This document shows, one piece after another, positions 13,700 to 25,460 of a DNA stretch of 64,000 bases. Numbering within the stretch: the first letter of the stretch is position 1; the number at the start of each line of letters is the position of its first letter. Under the pieces are notes generated by a model that was not told the DNA's origin, did no database searches, and saw only the letters and a program-made list of their open reading frames with translations. The stretch comes from Hyposmocoma kahamanoa (lineage: Eukaryota; Arthropoda; Insecta; Lepidoptera; Cosmopterigidae). Made by a program: the position numbers and the translations under genes. The stretch spans positions 859,626-923,625 of the forward strand of contig NW_020653200.1 in assembly GCF_003589595.1 (NCBI RefSeq), given 5' to 3'.

Positions 13700-13806
13700 C
13701 GAAACCTTTTCAGTGCTTATTTGTTGTAAAGTTTCTACTCTTGTTGTATGAAATGCTATAATGTAATGGTGCTGAATAAATGCTTATCTATCTATCTATC
13801 TATCTA
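13700..13806 (+). repeat. Retroelement 3' tail with TATC repeat
   Basis: TTGTATGAAATG..GTGCTGAATAAATG runs into five TATC units (about 13785-13804). A unique 3' end followed by a short tandem tail is typical of LINE or SINE 3' ends. The parent element is not identified. Confidence 0.45.
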
Positions 13807-14119
13807 AACGTACTTGGTACTTGGTGCAACGGGCTGGTATCCGCAACTCGACGACAAAGCGCCTATTTTGCGTGTGGTGTTTAAACGTATCTCGAGGGTT
13901 ACATTAACTTGCCACCGTTTAGAGAAATCTTTATTAAACGAACAAAATACGCAAATTAATGGGTGGATCTCATAACTAAATAGGAATTTCGATGTATAGG
14001 GTTCATTTCGATGATGAACTAAACAAACAGACAAATTAATGCGAATCTTTCGGTCCTTAAAGGTTTTGACTTTGGACCTCCTATTGTTGCGTCGTGGCTT
14101 TTGTGCTCATTAATTTTGT

Positions 14120-14122
<3 letters not shown>

Positions 14123-14150
<28 letters not shown>
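14123..14150. repeat. (CA)14 microsatellite
   Basis: Fourteen uninterrupted CA units inside a family I unit, immediately upstream of GACATGCGCA at 14207. Confidence 0.95.
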
Positions 14151-14737
14151 GATACATACACAGATCATGCAATACATCTGTATCGTAGTTGCGTTGCAAA
14201 ATCTCCGACATGCGCAATCTGGATCCTGTGTGGACCACGTGTTCGAGCTTTTTCATTGCTTTTCTATTACGTACACTTATAATAGATCATGAAACTCTAG
14301 TTCAACGATCGGCAAAAAACATGACACGTGGTATTTGTTAACTAAGTATGGCGTAGACGACACCATTTGAGGCATACATAATGGGACAAACCAAAATGGA
14401 AGAGATTAACAAGTAGATAAGCGTATTACGATAATTATATTTTTGTTGGCTAGTAAGTACATCATAGTATTTTGAAGAGCTCAGAGATTACTGTAGTGAC
14501 ATCAAAGAAACTTGCCAACATTTTATGAAATTTCCATATTACGCAAAGTAAATTCAAATACCATTACGTCATAGAAAAGAAAATCACATTAGAAACCTGC
14601 AGCTATGTAGATCTCATAACAAATGATGAAGGACCAGCGAACCTCTCAGTTTTTATTAGGTTTTATTATCGACCTGCGATCATTGATAAAAAAAAGCATT
14701 GTGATTTTCGTCTTTTTAATTTTGTTTGTAATAATAT

Positions 14738-15843
14738 TGTTAGGGACTGATATTTATTGTTTGAATTTTGTTTATGCCACAATAAAGAGAAAATAATGTG
14801 CGGCCAGCAGCATTGCCGACATGATCCCCCGGTATGGCAACACAAGTATTTAGAAGTAGACGATACTGCTGCCTACATTACAAGTGGTAAGTATAAAACA
14901 ATAAATAAATTTACAACCAAAGTGAAAAAAAAAGAATAAGGTACAAAGGTAGTAAACCTGGTAAAGTAAAATTTGTGCCTATTAAATAATTAAACTGATA
15001 ATAAAACTGGTTTTTGGACTGAGCGACGTAGTGTTCCGGCTTCGGAGGCCACCTCTTCAACCCGAACCACGTCGTCCCGTACTGGAAAGGTTTGGATGAC
15101 TCTTCCAGGTGTCCATATTTTTTTGTTAGAAGCGGAGAGATTTCTGGGCGTATAAGCAGCGTTTGATACTCGCGAGTTTGAAGCTTCAAAAATGATCCCT
15201 CTAAACGTAGGCCTCGTTTCCACCTCACTCGGCGGATTAGGTCAGCGTTATCAACTTCAGCCACCGCTGTATAAGGTGAAGATGAGCCCAGTAGGAAATG
15301 AAAAGATGTAATTGTTCCCTCCTTATCCCGGCTGACGGTAACATGAGTAAGAGGACGGCACTTTACCAGACTCCGCTTCCATCAGGAAGATATGAAGGAG
15401 CGCGGTCTTGATACTAAGCACCAGGCATTCCCTGTAGCCTCCCATGAAAGGCTGTATGATGGTATAAATTTTCACTGAGCTCTCTGGTTAGCGGCGAACT
15501 CGTGGAGCGGCTCCTCGTACAATTGTACTAATAATCGGGGCTTGCCCCGACGAAAGCTGTTCAGTTCATTGTTAGAGTAGAAGGTGGCCGGCGTGTCTCG
15601 TTTTGCGATGAATCGGTGTAGTGTCATTAAAGCCAAATTAGTGCTCCAGTTCCCGACGACTTCAAGGTGGACGGCGTACGGTGACTGACACCAGGCCAAA
15701 GTAGTCAAGCGTGTGTAAATGGTTGAACATGGTGGGCTATGCGTTCAGGTGGTAACTTTTGTTAGGAACTCGTATTTATTGTTTGAATTTTGTTTATGTC
15801 ACAATAAAGAAAATATAATATGCGGCCAGCAGCATCGTTGACA
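14738..15843 (-). mobile_element. Miniature BEL/Pao LTR retrotransposon (internally deleted)
   Basis: Two direct repeats of exactly 84 bp, 14738-14821 and 15760-15843, both begin TGTTAGG and end GACA (TG...CA). By eye they differ at 10 of 84 positions. The element is flanked by a 5-bp duplication, AATAT, at 14733-14737 and 15844-15848. The inside is only 938 bp and holds a decayed piece of the BEL/Pao integrase region on the minus strand. On that strand the sequence just before the downstream LTR reads CCGGGGGATCA, a polypurine-tract-like stretch. Family members are normally several kb, so nearly all of gag and pol is missing. The related repeat unit at about 12075-12125 looks like the same site without the insertion. 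Confidence 0.85.
14985..15720 (-). pseudogene. BEL/Pao integrase C-terminal remnant
   Basis: Three blocks in family order are readable on the minus strand. First (about 15472-15708), AVHLEVV..LST-like sequence then RFIAKRDTPATFYSNNELNS, matching the integrase core; the family's catalytic SDN reads SNN here, so an acidic residue is lost. Second (about 15200-15370), SRPLTHVTV..FHFLLGSSS, matching the region after the core. Third (14990-15223), WTPGRVIQTFPVRDDVVRV, the chromodomain-like C terminus (WxxGRVxxxxPGxDxxVRV). Stops and frame changes separate the blocks. In the intact family this enzyme inserts retroelement DNA into chromosomes; this copy is dead. Confidence 0.85.
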
Positions 15844-17340
15844 AATATGTTGCTGTTATGAAGTTAAATATTGGCGCTATAGAACATATACAGATAATGC
15901 ATTCTACATATGTATGCGAACTATCACACATGCGTACTCGGGTACAGTTCATACCACATTTTCTAGCATAACCTAATCAGTACAAAGCCGCATTGTTTTC
16001 GTTGAATTTCGTAAAATGTATGAGTTAGAAACAAAGTTTGTAGTTTTTATTTATTACTTTCATTTTACTGTCTGCTCTGGTAGCATCATTGCGAACTTAT
16101 AGCACATGCTTATAGTAAAGAATTTTCTGTTTACGTATTAAGCATACCTCTGAGAGATCATGGAACCCTAGTACAATTACCCGCAGAAAACATGACACGT
16201 GGTTTCGATAGCTATACGCATGCGCCATTTGCGGTGCATCCGATCCTATAAGAATAGGACAATATAACGAGAGAGAAGACTGTAAGGTACGCACTTGTGC
16301 ATAAATGAATGTGCGATTATGTAGAAATTCTTAAGCAACCAGTAGTACTACAACGCAGAGAAGTTATTCTAACTTGCCACCTTTTCTACAAATTGACGAC
16401 GTAACTCAAATGCACTTTTCGTAACGTAAACATTGAGGCTTGTGACTCGAACTGACGAAGTAGGTCAAAAGTAGCCTTTCAGATTTTATAAGATTTTACT
16501 GATATAATCTCATGATTATTGTACTTTTGAATACTATTGTTAATATTTTGCCAGTCCAATGAATTTTATTTATTACACAATAATTTAAAATGCACAGGTA
16601 AGGTACAATAAAAGCGTAAATACTAGAAACTAAAACTAGGATTAAATTATATGAATAAAATTGGGTCAATACAGCAAGGTGCCCAAGACGTTGGCGGCGT
16701 TCTCCATTGTATGGCTTTGTTTATGCGTTGGGCAAGGTACGGCCTTTGGGTTTCCCAGACAGTATGAATGAGTTTAAATATTGGCGCAGTAAAACACATA
16801 GATGTAGATGCAGTTAGTACGTCAGTATGCATACTATCAGACATGCGCACTCGTGATCCAGTCTAGACCACAGACGTTGTCAAGAATAACCTAAACATGA
16901 CAAATCCGTGTTGTTTTTGCTAAATTTCGCAAATTTCTGACTTATAGGGCAAAAGTTTATAGTTTTAATGTATAACTTTCATGTTACTCTATCTGCTCTT
17001 TATATCATGATAGAGACTAGTAAAGAACTTTTTTGTTTACGTTTTAAACACACCTTCAAGGGATCATGGGATCCTAGTACAATTATCGGCAGAAAACATG
17101 GTATGTGGTTTCGATAGCTATACGCTTGTGTCATTTGCGGTGCGTTCGATGCTATACAAAACGAGGACAGCAAATTTATTTGTGCAAATTCACATGTCAA
17201 GTTTTTTGTCCATCACCGCGGCGTAGAATGTAAATAAAGTTTAAAGAGTAAGTAAAGAAACTTTTTATTTCATTCCTCAATTTTGCTACATTCCTTTAGG
17301 GCGCGTTCGTTCGACACAAATTTCGTCGCGCTTACGGCCA

Positions 17341-17431
17341 TACGATTGCTGCGCGGCCGCCGCCCGGTCGCCGCACGGAGGCCGCGTGGTCGCCGCATGG
17401 AGGCCGCGTGGCCGCCGCGCAGCGACCGCGT
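17341..17431. repeat. GC-rich minisatellite, about 22-bp unit
   Basis: An island of nearly pure GC in AT-rich DNA. The unit GGTCGCCGCAYGGAGGCCGC recurs at about 17365-17386 and 17387-17408, with a diverged third unit at 17409-17430; GCTGCGCGGCCGCCGC precedes them. It has very high CpG density. A frame runs through it but is a by-product of the repeat. Confidence 0.8.
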
Positions 17432-17879
17432 GCATCTAACTGTCATCTCAAAATACGGTGACCGTCAGGATGGTTGGTCACCTGTTGCATCTGGCACTGA
17501 GTGTTTATTCAAGAATTGCTACCTATTTGCTATCTTTTCTAAATAATTGCTACCTTTGATATATACTGAGTAATTAAAAAATCTTCGTAAATTTTCAAGG
17601 TTGTATTTTTTCTAACTAATGTAGGTGAAGCTTATACCTTTAATTGGTGAAAGTAGCAAATAAGTAGCAATTATTGGTAATACATACTTCTGTAAAATCT
17701 GCTCCCTTCATGCTGAACAAAGGGGCGACCAGCCAGCCTGACGTCAGAATGGCTGGTCAATTATTTTTTACTTAATACGCTGTATTTATTATACATTCGT
17801 TTTAACTTAAATGAGAGAAAACTTTCGCGTCGTGTAACTGGGCCCTGATTCTTTAAGTAATCATTTTGTAAAATTGATC
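17432..17879. other. No recognised feature
   Basis: Contains the imperfectly repeated motif GATGGTTGGTCACC / AATGGCTGGTCAAT (17470 and 17747) but nothing else recognisable. Confidence 0.4.
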
Positions 17880-18310
17880 AAAAACAACCCAGTGAGTTTA
17901 GGTTATACTCAGTGGACCAAACATTATTCCAACTCGACCCGTATGTTTCTCCGTACTTGCACGTAACTGTTGCAACAGTGCACCCTGCGAATTTCCGTAT
18001 TTGTGTGAATAGCTTTATACGGCAGTGATACACACTAAAATTTTCAAAGTAGCAATGGGAGTGAAATGTATTATGTATCAAATAACACGATTCGATCACT
18101 GGGTCAAAGACTTTCAAGGTTATATTTTCAACAAGAATTAATTATTCAGGTGCAATAATTTAACTCCTTTACTCTTGCACATTATGTAGTCCTGGTGATC
18201 GTTTTCATAAATACCCCTTCACTTCGATCGTACGTCCTACCCTCTTCCTTCCCCCGAGCTACCTCTACCTCGACCGACTGACATGTTTGATGGAATTTGT
18301 AATGTTTCAG
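17880..18310 (+). repeat. Dispersed repeat R2, copy 2
   Basis: Same orientation as copy 1 at 12.06-12.7 kb and inverted relative to 33830-34215. Shared blocks include GTTGCAACAGTGCACCCTGC, AGCTTTATACGGC and CCTGGTGATCGTTTTC. It keeps an extra left part (GGTTATACTCAGTGGACCAAAC) that also occurs, inverted, at 34185-34205. Confidence 0.75.
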
Positions 18311-18329
18311 ATTATTGCGCTTTTTTAAA

Positions 18330-18520
18330 TGAACAATAGAAAACAGTTCTTCGACCGTCTAAAATAAGGAGGAGGGTTACTCGGGTATTTGTGAATTGAG
18401 ATTATTCTTTTTTGTTGGGAAGGGGATGCCTCGATAGTGGTCTCATTCGAATTTGAAGAAAATATTCTACTTCTAAGGGTGGCAGATTTACGAATTGTTC
18501 TGGTTTCTTCTATTTCACCC
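18330..18520 (+). repeat. AAGGAGGAGG-type dispersed repeat, copy 1
   Basis: Shares AAGGAGGAGG, a TTCTTTTTTGTTGG segment, TTTGAAGAAAAT and TCTAAGGGTGGC with 51330-51560. A minus-strand relative is at 58700-58840. I recognise this as a common insect/lepidopteran repeat type; the family name is not known to me. Confidence 0.65.
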
Positions 18521-18929
18521 ACTTTCCTATAACAGATTTTAATTGCAACTTAGCACATAGGTGTCATTCCATTTAAAATAAAATGTGACCTGGAGCCGGA
18601 CGGGAATGGCAGATAGTTAAAAGGAACTTCAGTGTACGATAGCTACCTACCTACCTACCTTGACGTTTTGACGATGACTTCCACCTTTTAAGAAAGGACT
18701 TCCACCTGCTTTTGAAGTATCGTCGAAGGTCAGTTTTGAAGTCAGTTCGTTTTAAATGGAATTATATTAAACAATCTTTCCTCTTTTACAGTCCTTTTTT
18801 TTTAAGGCAGCATTGCTATGCTTAAGCAAGTTAGGTCACGTAAAAAGTATGAATTTTGTTCCCATCTTCTAAGCGCCACAAAAAAATCTATGTTCAACAA
18901 GTACGAAAGTATAAATAAATAGGTATGTG

Positions 18930-19930
18930 TACCAGGACAACATGTAATTCTAGAGGAAAATAGTTTGTTAGATCTTTCGCAAATACATACACATACACGA
19001 AGTCTAGGTTTTAAAGTGTCTATGTATACTACCCTGCATCCAGCATTCCTTCTCGCTCAGATACCAGCATCTTAGGACATATATACTTCTCTAATAGGCG
19101 TAGCCTAGGGTCCACACAGGAATACAGTTTGTTAGTCTGTGTACATTTCCTCTCTGATACTCTATGTGATCTGTATAGAGGTGCAAATTGTGTGACATCA
19201 GATGTGTTACAGCCAAATGCGTGTCTATTTTACGTTATTATAATATTAATAAATACAGCTTGTAGCGTTGAAGCTACGAATACGGAGTTACGAGATACTA
19301 TCTACGAAAAAAGCTACGAGCGGAGTCACTGAATAGATTACACCGCGCCGTGAGAAAGTCAAATGACAGGCTTTCTTTTTAGAGAGTTTGCTTGTTATAT
19401 GCAAAATTATAAGTTATGGCAAACGTGAATATGTAACGAATACGCATACGTTTTAAAGCAACCAAAGATGCGATTATTTGAACACAATACTTTTACGATT
19501 AGAGATAGACGTGATATGTGATGGTCGTTCCATGACACATCTAGAAGCCTCTTAATAACTCCCATGTGTACAATTGTAATAGACCTAATAAGTTGATGAT
19601 GATTATAATGTTCAGTTTGCACGGTTCTTTCCAATTATTCCAGTATTTATAAACGGTTGTCACTTATAGACGACTTTCGAAAGGCATCAGTTTTCGTCAT
19701 TTAGAAAGACGGAAATTACAGACCATTTAAGATTTTAGAAACATAAAGCGGACATAAACATCAAAATGTAATAGAAAATTTGAAACTGTAAAAAGAAGTT
19801 AACAATATTATGTTGTAAAAGAACGTTATACAAACTTTTTCCGACCAGCAAAACATGAATAAAAAGCATCTTGTGTGTTATTCAATGAGTGGTACAAGAG
19901 TTATGCGCTCCTAGTGTTCCGGTCGCGTAA
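18930..19930 (+). repeat. Left arm of a 1-kb inverted repeat pair
   Basis: Collinear, inverted counterpart at 30400-31390. Anchors: GTAGAGGAAAATAG-like and CTACCCTGCATCCAGCATTC near 19031; TCTCTGATACTCTATG near 19152; a cluster of GTAGC/GCTACGA motifs at 19262-19322; GAGAGTTTGCTTGTTA near 19383; ACAAGAGTTATGCG-TCCTAG near 19896. Similarity by eye is around 80-85%. Repeated GTAGC-type subterminal motifs suggest a nonautonomous DNA transposon such as a hAT derivative, but no transposase or ends were identified. Confidence 0.7.
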
Positions 19931-20040
19931 CGTTAGGCCAGGTTACTTGGCGGACTGAATTGGAATTCGTTGAAAAAGTGTCTATATATAATTGTAAGTC
20001 AATGCTATAAAGCATTTTTAACATTTTTTTTTATTTTTAT

Positions 20041-20323
20041 GATACCAAGTGACGGGACGAACAAGTCGTGCGTCTGATGGTAAGCGACACGCCTGTCCAT
20101 AACAGTTGCAGTGCCACTCAGAGCTTTAAATCACAAAGTTCTGAGGGGCACTGCCGCTGCGCCAGTCACCCTGAGACAAGTTAACAAGTCACATGTGCCA
20201 GTAATTTCACCAGCACCTTACCCTTCTAAACCGGAACGCAGTAATGCACACATTACTGCTTGACGGCAGAAATAGGTAAGGTGGTACTTCCCTGAACGAA
20301 CTCTTTCACAAGGAGCTCTACTA
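20041..20323 (+). repeat. CAAGTGACGGG repeat, full-length-like copy
   Basis: Runs from CCAAGTGACGGGACGAACAAG to CACAAGGAGCTCTAC, with internal blocks GATGGTAAGCGACACGCCTG, GCAGTGCCACTCAGAGCTTT, CACCCTGAGACAAGTT, AAACCGGAACGCAG and ACTGCTTGACGGCAGAAATAG. It is preceded by ATGATAC. No clear pol III boxes were seen, so SINE versus MITE status is open. Confidence 0.8.
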
Positions 20324-20580
20324 AATTTAAATAAAGAATTAAAAGTTTAAATTAATTTAAAAACAATCAAATTCAACAAAAAGTTAAATTTAACAAAATA
20401 ACAACGACAATGATATCAAGAGCATTTTGAACTCGGAAAAAAATCTTCTATCATTTCAGTTATATCTAGATAGACGCCGCAAGTACAGCAATTTGTATGA
20501 AAACCGAGTGTGGCACATTTTATGTATCCACTATAACGTCACAAGAACTATTTAGTGATGGGAAACCTCCTTCCGCGCTA

Positions 20581-20628
20581 AATTGATTGATTGAACGGAA
20601 TACGCGTATTCCATTCAATTAATCGATT
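20581..20628. repeat. 48-bp near-perfect palindrome
   Basis: The arm 20581-20604 matches the reverse complement of 20605-20628 at 21 of 24 positions, centred on TACGCGTA. The right half recurs at about 21173-21200 at the start of the second copy of the neighbouring tandem duplication. Confidence 0.85.
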
Positions 20629-21605
20629 CTAGTATTCGTTCGGTAGCCGTGAAATATTAACATAGTAGAAAAATACCAAAACAAGATAGTTATGTCCTTT
20701 ATTACAAGATTTAAAAAAAAAACTTCAAATATTAAAATTATTGTCCTTTAAATAAAATAAGCTTATCGAGTTCTTAGGGTTTCGCTAAAGTAAGCTTAAT
20801 ATACAACCGTCTTTTTGTAATAGAAGATCTTATCGATTGACTTAAGTAATGAAAACGCACGTCAATATATGAACTTGCAACTGCCATAATTAAATTTACT
20901 AGATGGTTTTTCGTAGGTGATAGATCAAATTGGTGAATGGCAAGACAGCTGAAAATGTTACTACTGACAAAATATCGTAAATTCTTACTAATCAGAAGAG
21001 GTTTACTTAATGTCGGCCTCGTGTAAAGTTTTTGTGATTTGATCATGATTTCTCGGATTTCTAACTCTGCTACTCTGCATATTTGGATAGCATCTAGGGT
21101 GGGATAAACTAGATCAATCTCGTCCTTGTTCTGAAACGTAGAAGCGGCAACTGTCTTTCGACGAGCGTAAACACGCGTATTCCATTCAATTAATCGATTC
21201 TAAATAGAATAATTTTTGTTCAAGTAATTGTTGATTACAATGTTGATTACAATGTCGTAATATTAATATGTATAGTAGAAAAATACTAGAATAACACAGT
21301 TCAGTCTTTTATTTTACTTAAAAAAAAAATTCGGACTTTACTTTTTAATCGACTTCAAATATTAAAATTATTGTCCATCCAGTGAAAAGAGCATATAATT
21401 AACATCTTTTTGTAATACAAGATCTTATCGATTAACTTAAATAATGAAAACGCACCTCAAAACATGAACTTGCAACTGCTTTAATTAATTTTACTAGATG
21501 GTGGAATTAATTTTACTAAATTATTTGTTTATTCTATCTCGGATTTCTAACTCTGCTACTGTGCATATTTGGATAGCATATTCGGTGGGATAAACTAGAC
21601 CACTT
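20600..21605 (+). repeat. Tandem duplication, two diverged copies
   Basis: Copy 1 is about 20600-21110, copy 2 about 21173-21605. Shared in the same order: CGCGTATTCCATTCAATTAA, ACTTCAAATATTAAAATTAT, AAGATCTTATCGATT-ACTTA, TGAACTTGCAACTGC, TTTACTAGATGGT, and TCTCGGATTTCTAACTCTGC followed by CATATTTGGATAGCAT and GGTGGGATAAACTAGA. Copy 1 has extra sequence before its last block. No coding frame is shared. Confidence 0.85.
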
Positions 21606-23619
21606 TTTTTTTGACAATTAATTAGAAGCCTAATTATTAGTTTTTGGTACCAAATTCACGTTATGATACGTGGCATGTATTCTACCTCCATTCGTCTCTT
21701 TCTATCTACACAGAAAGGCAATGCGACTATTTCTTGCTTTGTTTTCTTTCTTTGGATTTAACAACATTTACGCATTAAGGTATGGGAACCACGTGTCATG
21801 TTTTCTGTCGACTACAGTACCAGGATTCCATGACCTATGAGAGGCGTGCGTAAATGAAAATTCTTCTTTATTTTGGTTAGAAATTTTGTTACAATGCAAA
21901 CGTTACCACGGAAGTAATACTTGTTCGGGACTTCTTTTAGTTTTAGTTAGAACCAGTGTCAATTTTATTTTTTATCCTTCCTTTTTTGTTCATTGTTTTT
22001 TCGTTTCTTTAGGAGAGTAGATGTTTTTCCTTATTGAAATAAATACGTGGCTATTTAAACAACCAAGCCCCTTTCTAATGATTTTAATATAACTCAATCA
22101 ACATCTGTAAACTTTTGTTCGTTAAGTCATAAATTTGCGAAATTTAGCAAAAACAATACTATTTCGTAATGTTTAGATTATAATGGAAAACATGGTATAA
22201 ACTCCCGATTTATACCATATCTGATAGCTTGCATACAGATGTACTGCATCTACATGTATATAGGTGTTCTACGGCGCCAATATTTAACTTCATTAGACTG
22301 ACAAAATGTTGCAAATAAACATCACAATACTTTTATCGCTATTAGACGATGATTTTACATTTATTAGACGACGATAAAGCCTTATAAATCTGAGAATTTA
22401 CAGCTTTTGATTTATTATGTCAGTTTGTGCTCTTAACAAGTCAGTTATCTGTCGATTCCAAGTGTAATTTGCTAACATAGGAAATAAAGGCATATTTTAA
22501 TTAGAATTTACTTGGTGCAATATCGATATTTCGTAAAATGATAAGCAAGTTCTTAATTACTTACATACTTCTACTCTTTGTCTCTACTAACGAAGCATAA
22601 TAATCAAATATAAAAAAAAAATATTAACAAATTCCCTGCAATCATCGACGAACTGCAGTTATGGACCAACCTGCATCGGCAATTAACAACGGATAAAAAC
22701 GTGAACTATGAAAATTCTTTGTTAGTTCGAAATTTTACTTTAGTCCAGATATTGTGTAGTAAACGTTATACATTAAATCTTATTCCTTTATTCATTAAGT
22801 AACAAGTTTGTAAAATTGAGTAAAAGCAGCCCAGCGGTTGTAGGTTATAGGTACTCGGACACGTGGTCCGCACCCGGTTCAGAGTGCGCATGTCAGATAG
22901 ATTGCATCGGAACTGTGTATTGCATCTAGGTGTGTGTGCGTGTGTTACGCATTGTGTTTAGTTATCAGTCTAAAAGTTACAAACACAAAATTAAACAGCA
23001 AAAAAGTCAAAATGCGACTATCATTATTAATAAGAGAAAAAAAACTTAAAAAACCCAAAATTAGTTTACGAATATATCGTCAGTTTATAATAATTTACCT
23101 AATATGTCGAAATTCTTTTATAGTTATGAGATATATTTTATTCAGTTTGCGTAATATTGATTCGACGACAAACGGAATGTATAATAATATTAGACTGATT
23201 TTGTAAACTATGTTCACTTCTAAACTAAGTATGCATTAACCATACAAGTAATCACTAAAATAATGAGTATGTAAGTTCTAACCATTTATTTACACAATAT
23301 ATAAGTTGGCTTTTTCTTTTCCATTTAATTATCCGATTCTACAGAACCGAACATACATCGCGCATACAGCTATCGAAGGCACGTATCATGTTTTCTGTCG
23401 ATGCCTGTACTAGGATTCCATGATCTTATTACAGGTGTGCTTCAAACCCCGGTCTAGTCTAGGTCCTGAATGCGCATGTCTGGTGGTTTGCATACGACGT
23501 ACTGCATTAATATGACTTGTTGTGCTTTACAGCGTTAATATTTAACTTCATTAGACTGATAAAACTTTTCAAATAACATTAAAAAGCATAAAAATCACAA
23601 AGCGTTTATTAATAATCGC

Positions 23620-23697
23620 AGGACGATATTAAGTTAGAATATGCTTCCCAAATCTGGATTCCGAGATACCAAGTCTATATCGACAGAATTGAACGTA
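23620..23697 (+). pseudogene. Jockey-like LINE fragment inside family I unit
   Basis: Reads LEYASQIWIPRYQVYIDRIER, close to the jockey/CR1-like C-terminal block LEYxSxIWxPxYxxYIDxxERVQ. It ends abruptly after IER and passes into family I sequence. The same breakpoints upstream are seen in the copy at 25925. Confidence 0.7.
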
Positions 23698-24774
23698 AAC
23701 TGAAACGTAATGTGACTATTTCATTAGTCCTATGGCCCCACAGTATAAACAATATAATTATGCACCGAAGTGGCATGCGTATTGATATCGAAAGCACGTG
23801 TCATGTTTTCTGTCGATTACTGTACCAAGATTCCATGATCTATTAGAGGCGTGCGTAAAACGTAAACAATGAAAATTCTTTATTTGAGTCCATTGACTTA
23901 CAATTAAACGGACGTCGAGTCCGCGCTAAAAAGTGTCCGAACTTATAAGGCGTTAAAATCGTATACAGAGCGTCATTCACGCTCTAGTCTTCGTTTGTTC
24001 GACTGACAGCGAAGCAAGCAAAATTAGACAGTACTGCGATGACATTACAATTTAAATTCAACGTTTTAGCTTTTTCATATTCCTTGACATGTCACTACGT
24101 TTAAATAGGTTGACTTGGGACATTTTTTTCGTGGTTTTTGTATTAGACTCGTCGTCCATTTATTTGAAAGTCAATGTTTGAGTCCTCAATTTTGCTTCAG
24201 TACAGATATTGTCATGAACGTAATACATTCAATCACAAACCTTTGTCGGTTACTTAGTCAATTCATAAAATTCAGCAAAATCAACCCGTGTTTAGGTTAT
24301 ACTCGAACACGTAGTCCACACCGGGTTCAGAGTGCGGTCAGAAAGTTTGCATCGGAACTTAAGTATAGGTGTATTGCATTTAGATGTATGTCTGCGTGTG
24401 TTGAGCGATGTGATGTAACTTTTTCAGACTAGTAATATTAAAAACAATATTAAGAGTACAAAACTCACAATGCTACTATAAACAATTGTAGGAAAAACAA
24501 TAAGAAACATAAAACCCACTTCTAATTAAAAGTAAAATAATTAAAATACACTTCAGAACGCGCTCGATCGTTATCGTAGATAAACACCAGTCGAAAACGC
24601 CAAAAATGCATAATTGTGCCATTATAATGTACAAAAGCACCGTAACTGTGGTTAAACGAGTAAACAGGGACGTTTCCTTCCACGGGCAAGTGATTTTGTA
24701 ATCAGAAGATGCATAATTTATTTTAAAAACAATTATTTTTCGAGTTCTTATGTTTTCGCGATTGTTACACATAG

Positions 24775-24870
24775 GAAATGAAACTATTTTTCCGGATTTA
24801 AATCGCGTATATTTGTTTTTTCAAACAAACCGACGTTTCGGGCCCTTTACAGGTCCTATGGTCACGGTTG
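24775..24870 (-). repeat. Foldback element R3, half copy
   Basis: Contains GAAACTATTTTTCCGGATTT, CGCGTATATTTGTTTTTTC and CAAACCGACGTTTCGGGCCC, matching one arm plus spacer of the element at 52027-52178. The second arm is absent or too diverged; an isolated AGGAAATGAAACAAT is at 25020. Confidence 0.65.
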
Positions 24871-25214
24871 ACTGAGGTGGTACAGTCTTCAACCAGTTAT
24901 GTCTAATATTGATGCAAACCACCCTATTTTTTCACTATAGTTACAATAGTTATTAATTAAATACCTTATTTTTAATAAAACCCGAAATTTAGTTCTGAAG
25001 TGTTCGAGATTGTTACACACAGGAAATGAAACAATATGTTGAATTTGCTAACATAGGAAACAAAGGCATATTTGAATTTGAATTTGAATTTACTTCGTGT
25101 AATATCAATATTTCGTAAAATTGTAGCAAGTTCTTATGATGCTACTAAATAAGTCATAAATAGTCACTCTGTGCCTATCTACACTAAAACGCGTTTTGAC
25201 TATTTCTTTAGTCA

Positions 25215-25460
25215 TATAGTATAGAATAGAATAGAATAGAATCGTTTATTTCATGTTATCAATGTCACAATATTACAATTGGAAATACAATGTCAAGGGA
25301 TAACTATGATCGTCAGTAACAAAATAATAATAATAATAATAATGAATATAAAATAAAGTAGTATAACTACTGCTTGTCGAATAAAATAAAATTAAAATTG
25401 TTTCAAAAGAAACTCATCGACACTGTACAATTCAATATCCAATAAAAGGATTTTTTTATA
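25215..25460 (-). repeat. LINE-type 3' end with TTCTA tail, minus strand
   Basis: Four TAGAA units (25221-25242) are followed by TCGTTTATTTCATGTTATCA and then AAT repeats (25323-25343) and GAAACTCATCGACACTG. Read on the minus strand, this is a retroelement 3' UTR ending in TTCTA repeats. The parent clade was not determined. Confidence 0.5.

Larger units (their letters stand above)
9290..17190 (-). repeat. Family I repeat array, reverse orientation
   Basis: At least five decayed units lie head to tail. Landmarks: TCATGG-ATCCTGGTAC then ACATGACACGTGG near 9311-9355, 11511-11555, 14285-14331, 16155-16202 and 17061-17107 (the last degenerate); CGCATGCGCC at 9370-9379 and 16217-16226; GACATGCGCA at 11439, 14207 (with GACCACGTG at 14233-14241) and 16840. 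Between these are other shared blocks, for example AACTTGCCACC near 13490, 13910 and 16370; GGCGC plus GAAGTTAAATATT near 15870; and TTTTTAATT..GTTAATATT.TG.CAGTCCAATG near 10110 and 16530. Units differ in length through insertions: BEL element, SINE, CA repeats. No protein or RNA is recognised as their product. Confidence 0.75.

Noticed and set aside
14094..14292. Frames rich in HTHTHT
   Set aside because: They are translations of the CA microsatellite.
17283..17546. Arginine/proline-rich frame across the GC block
   Set aside because: It is produced by the 22-bp minisatellite and does not continue as plausible protein on either side.
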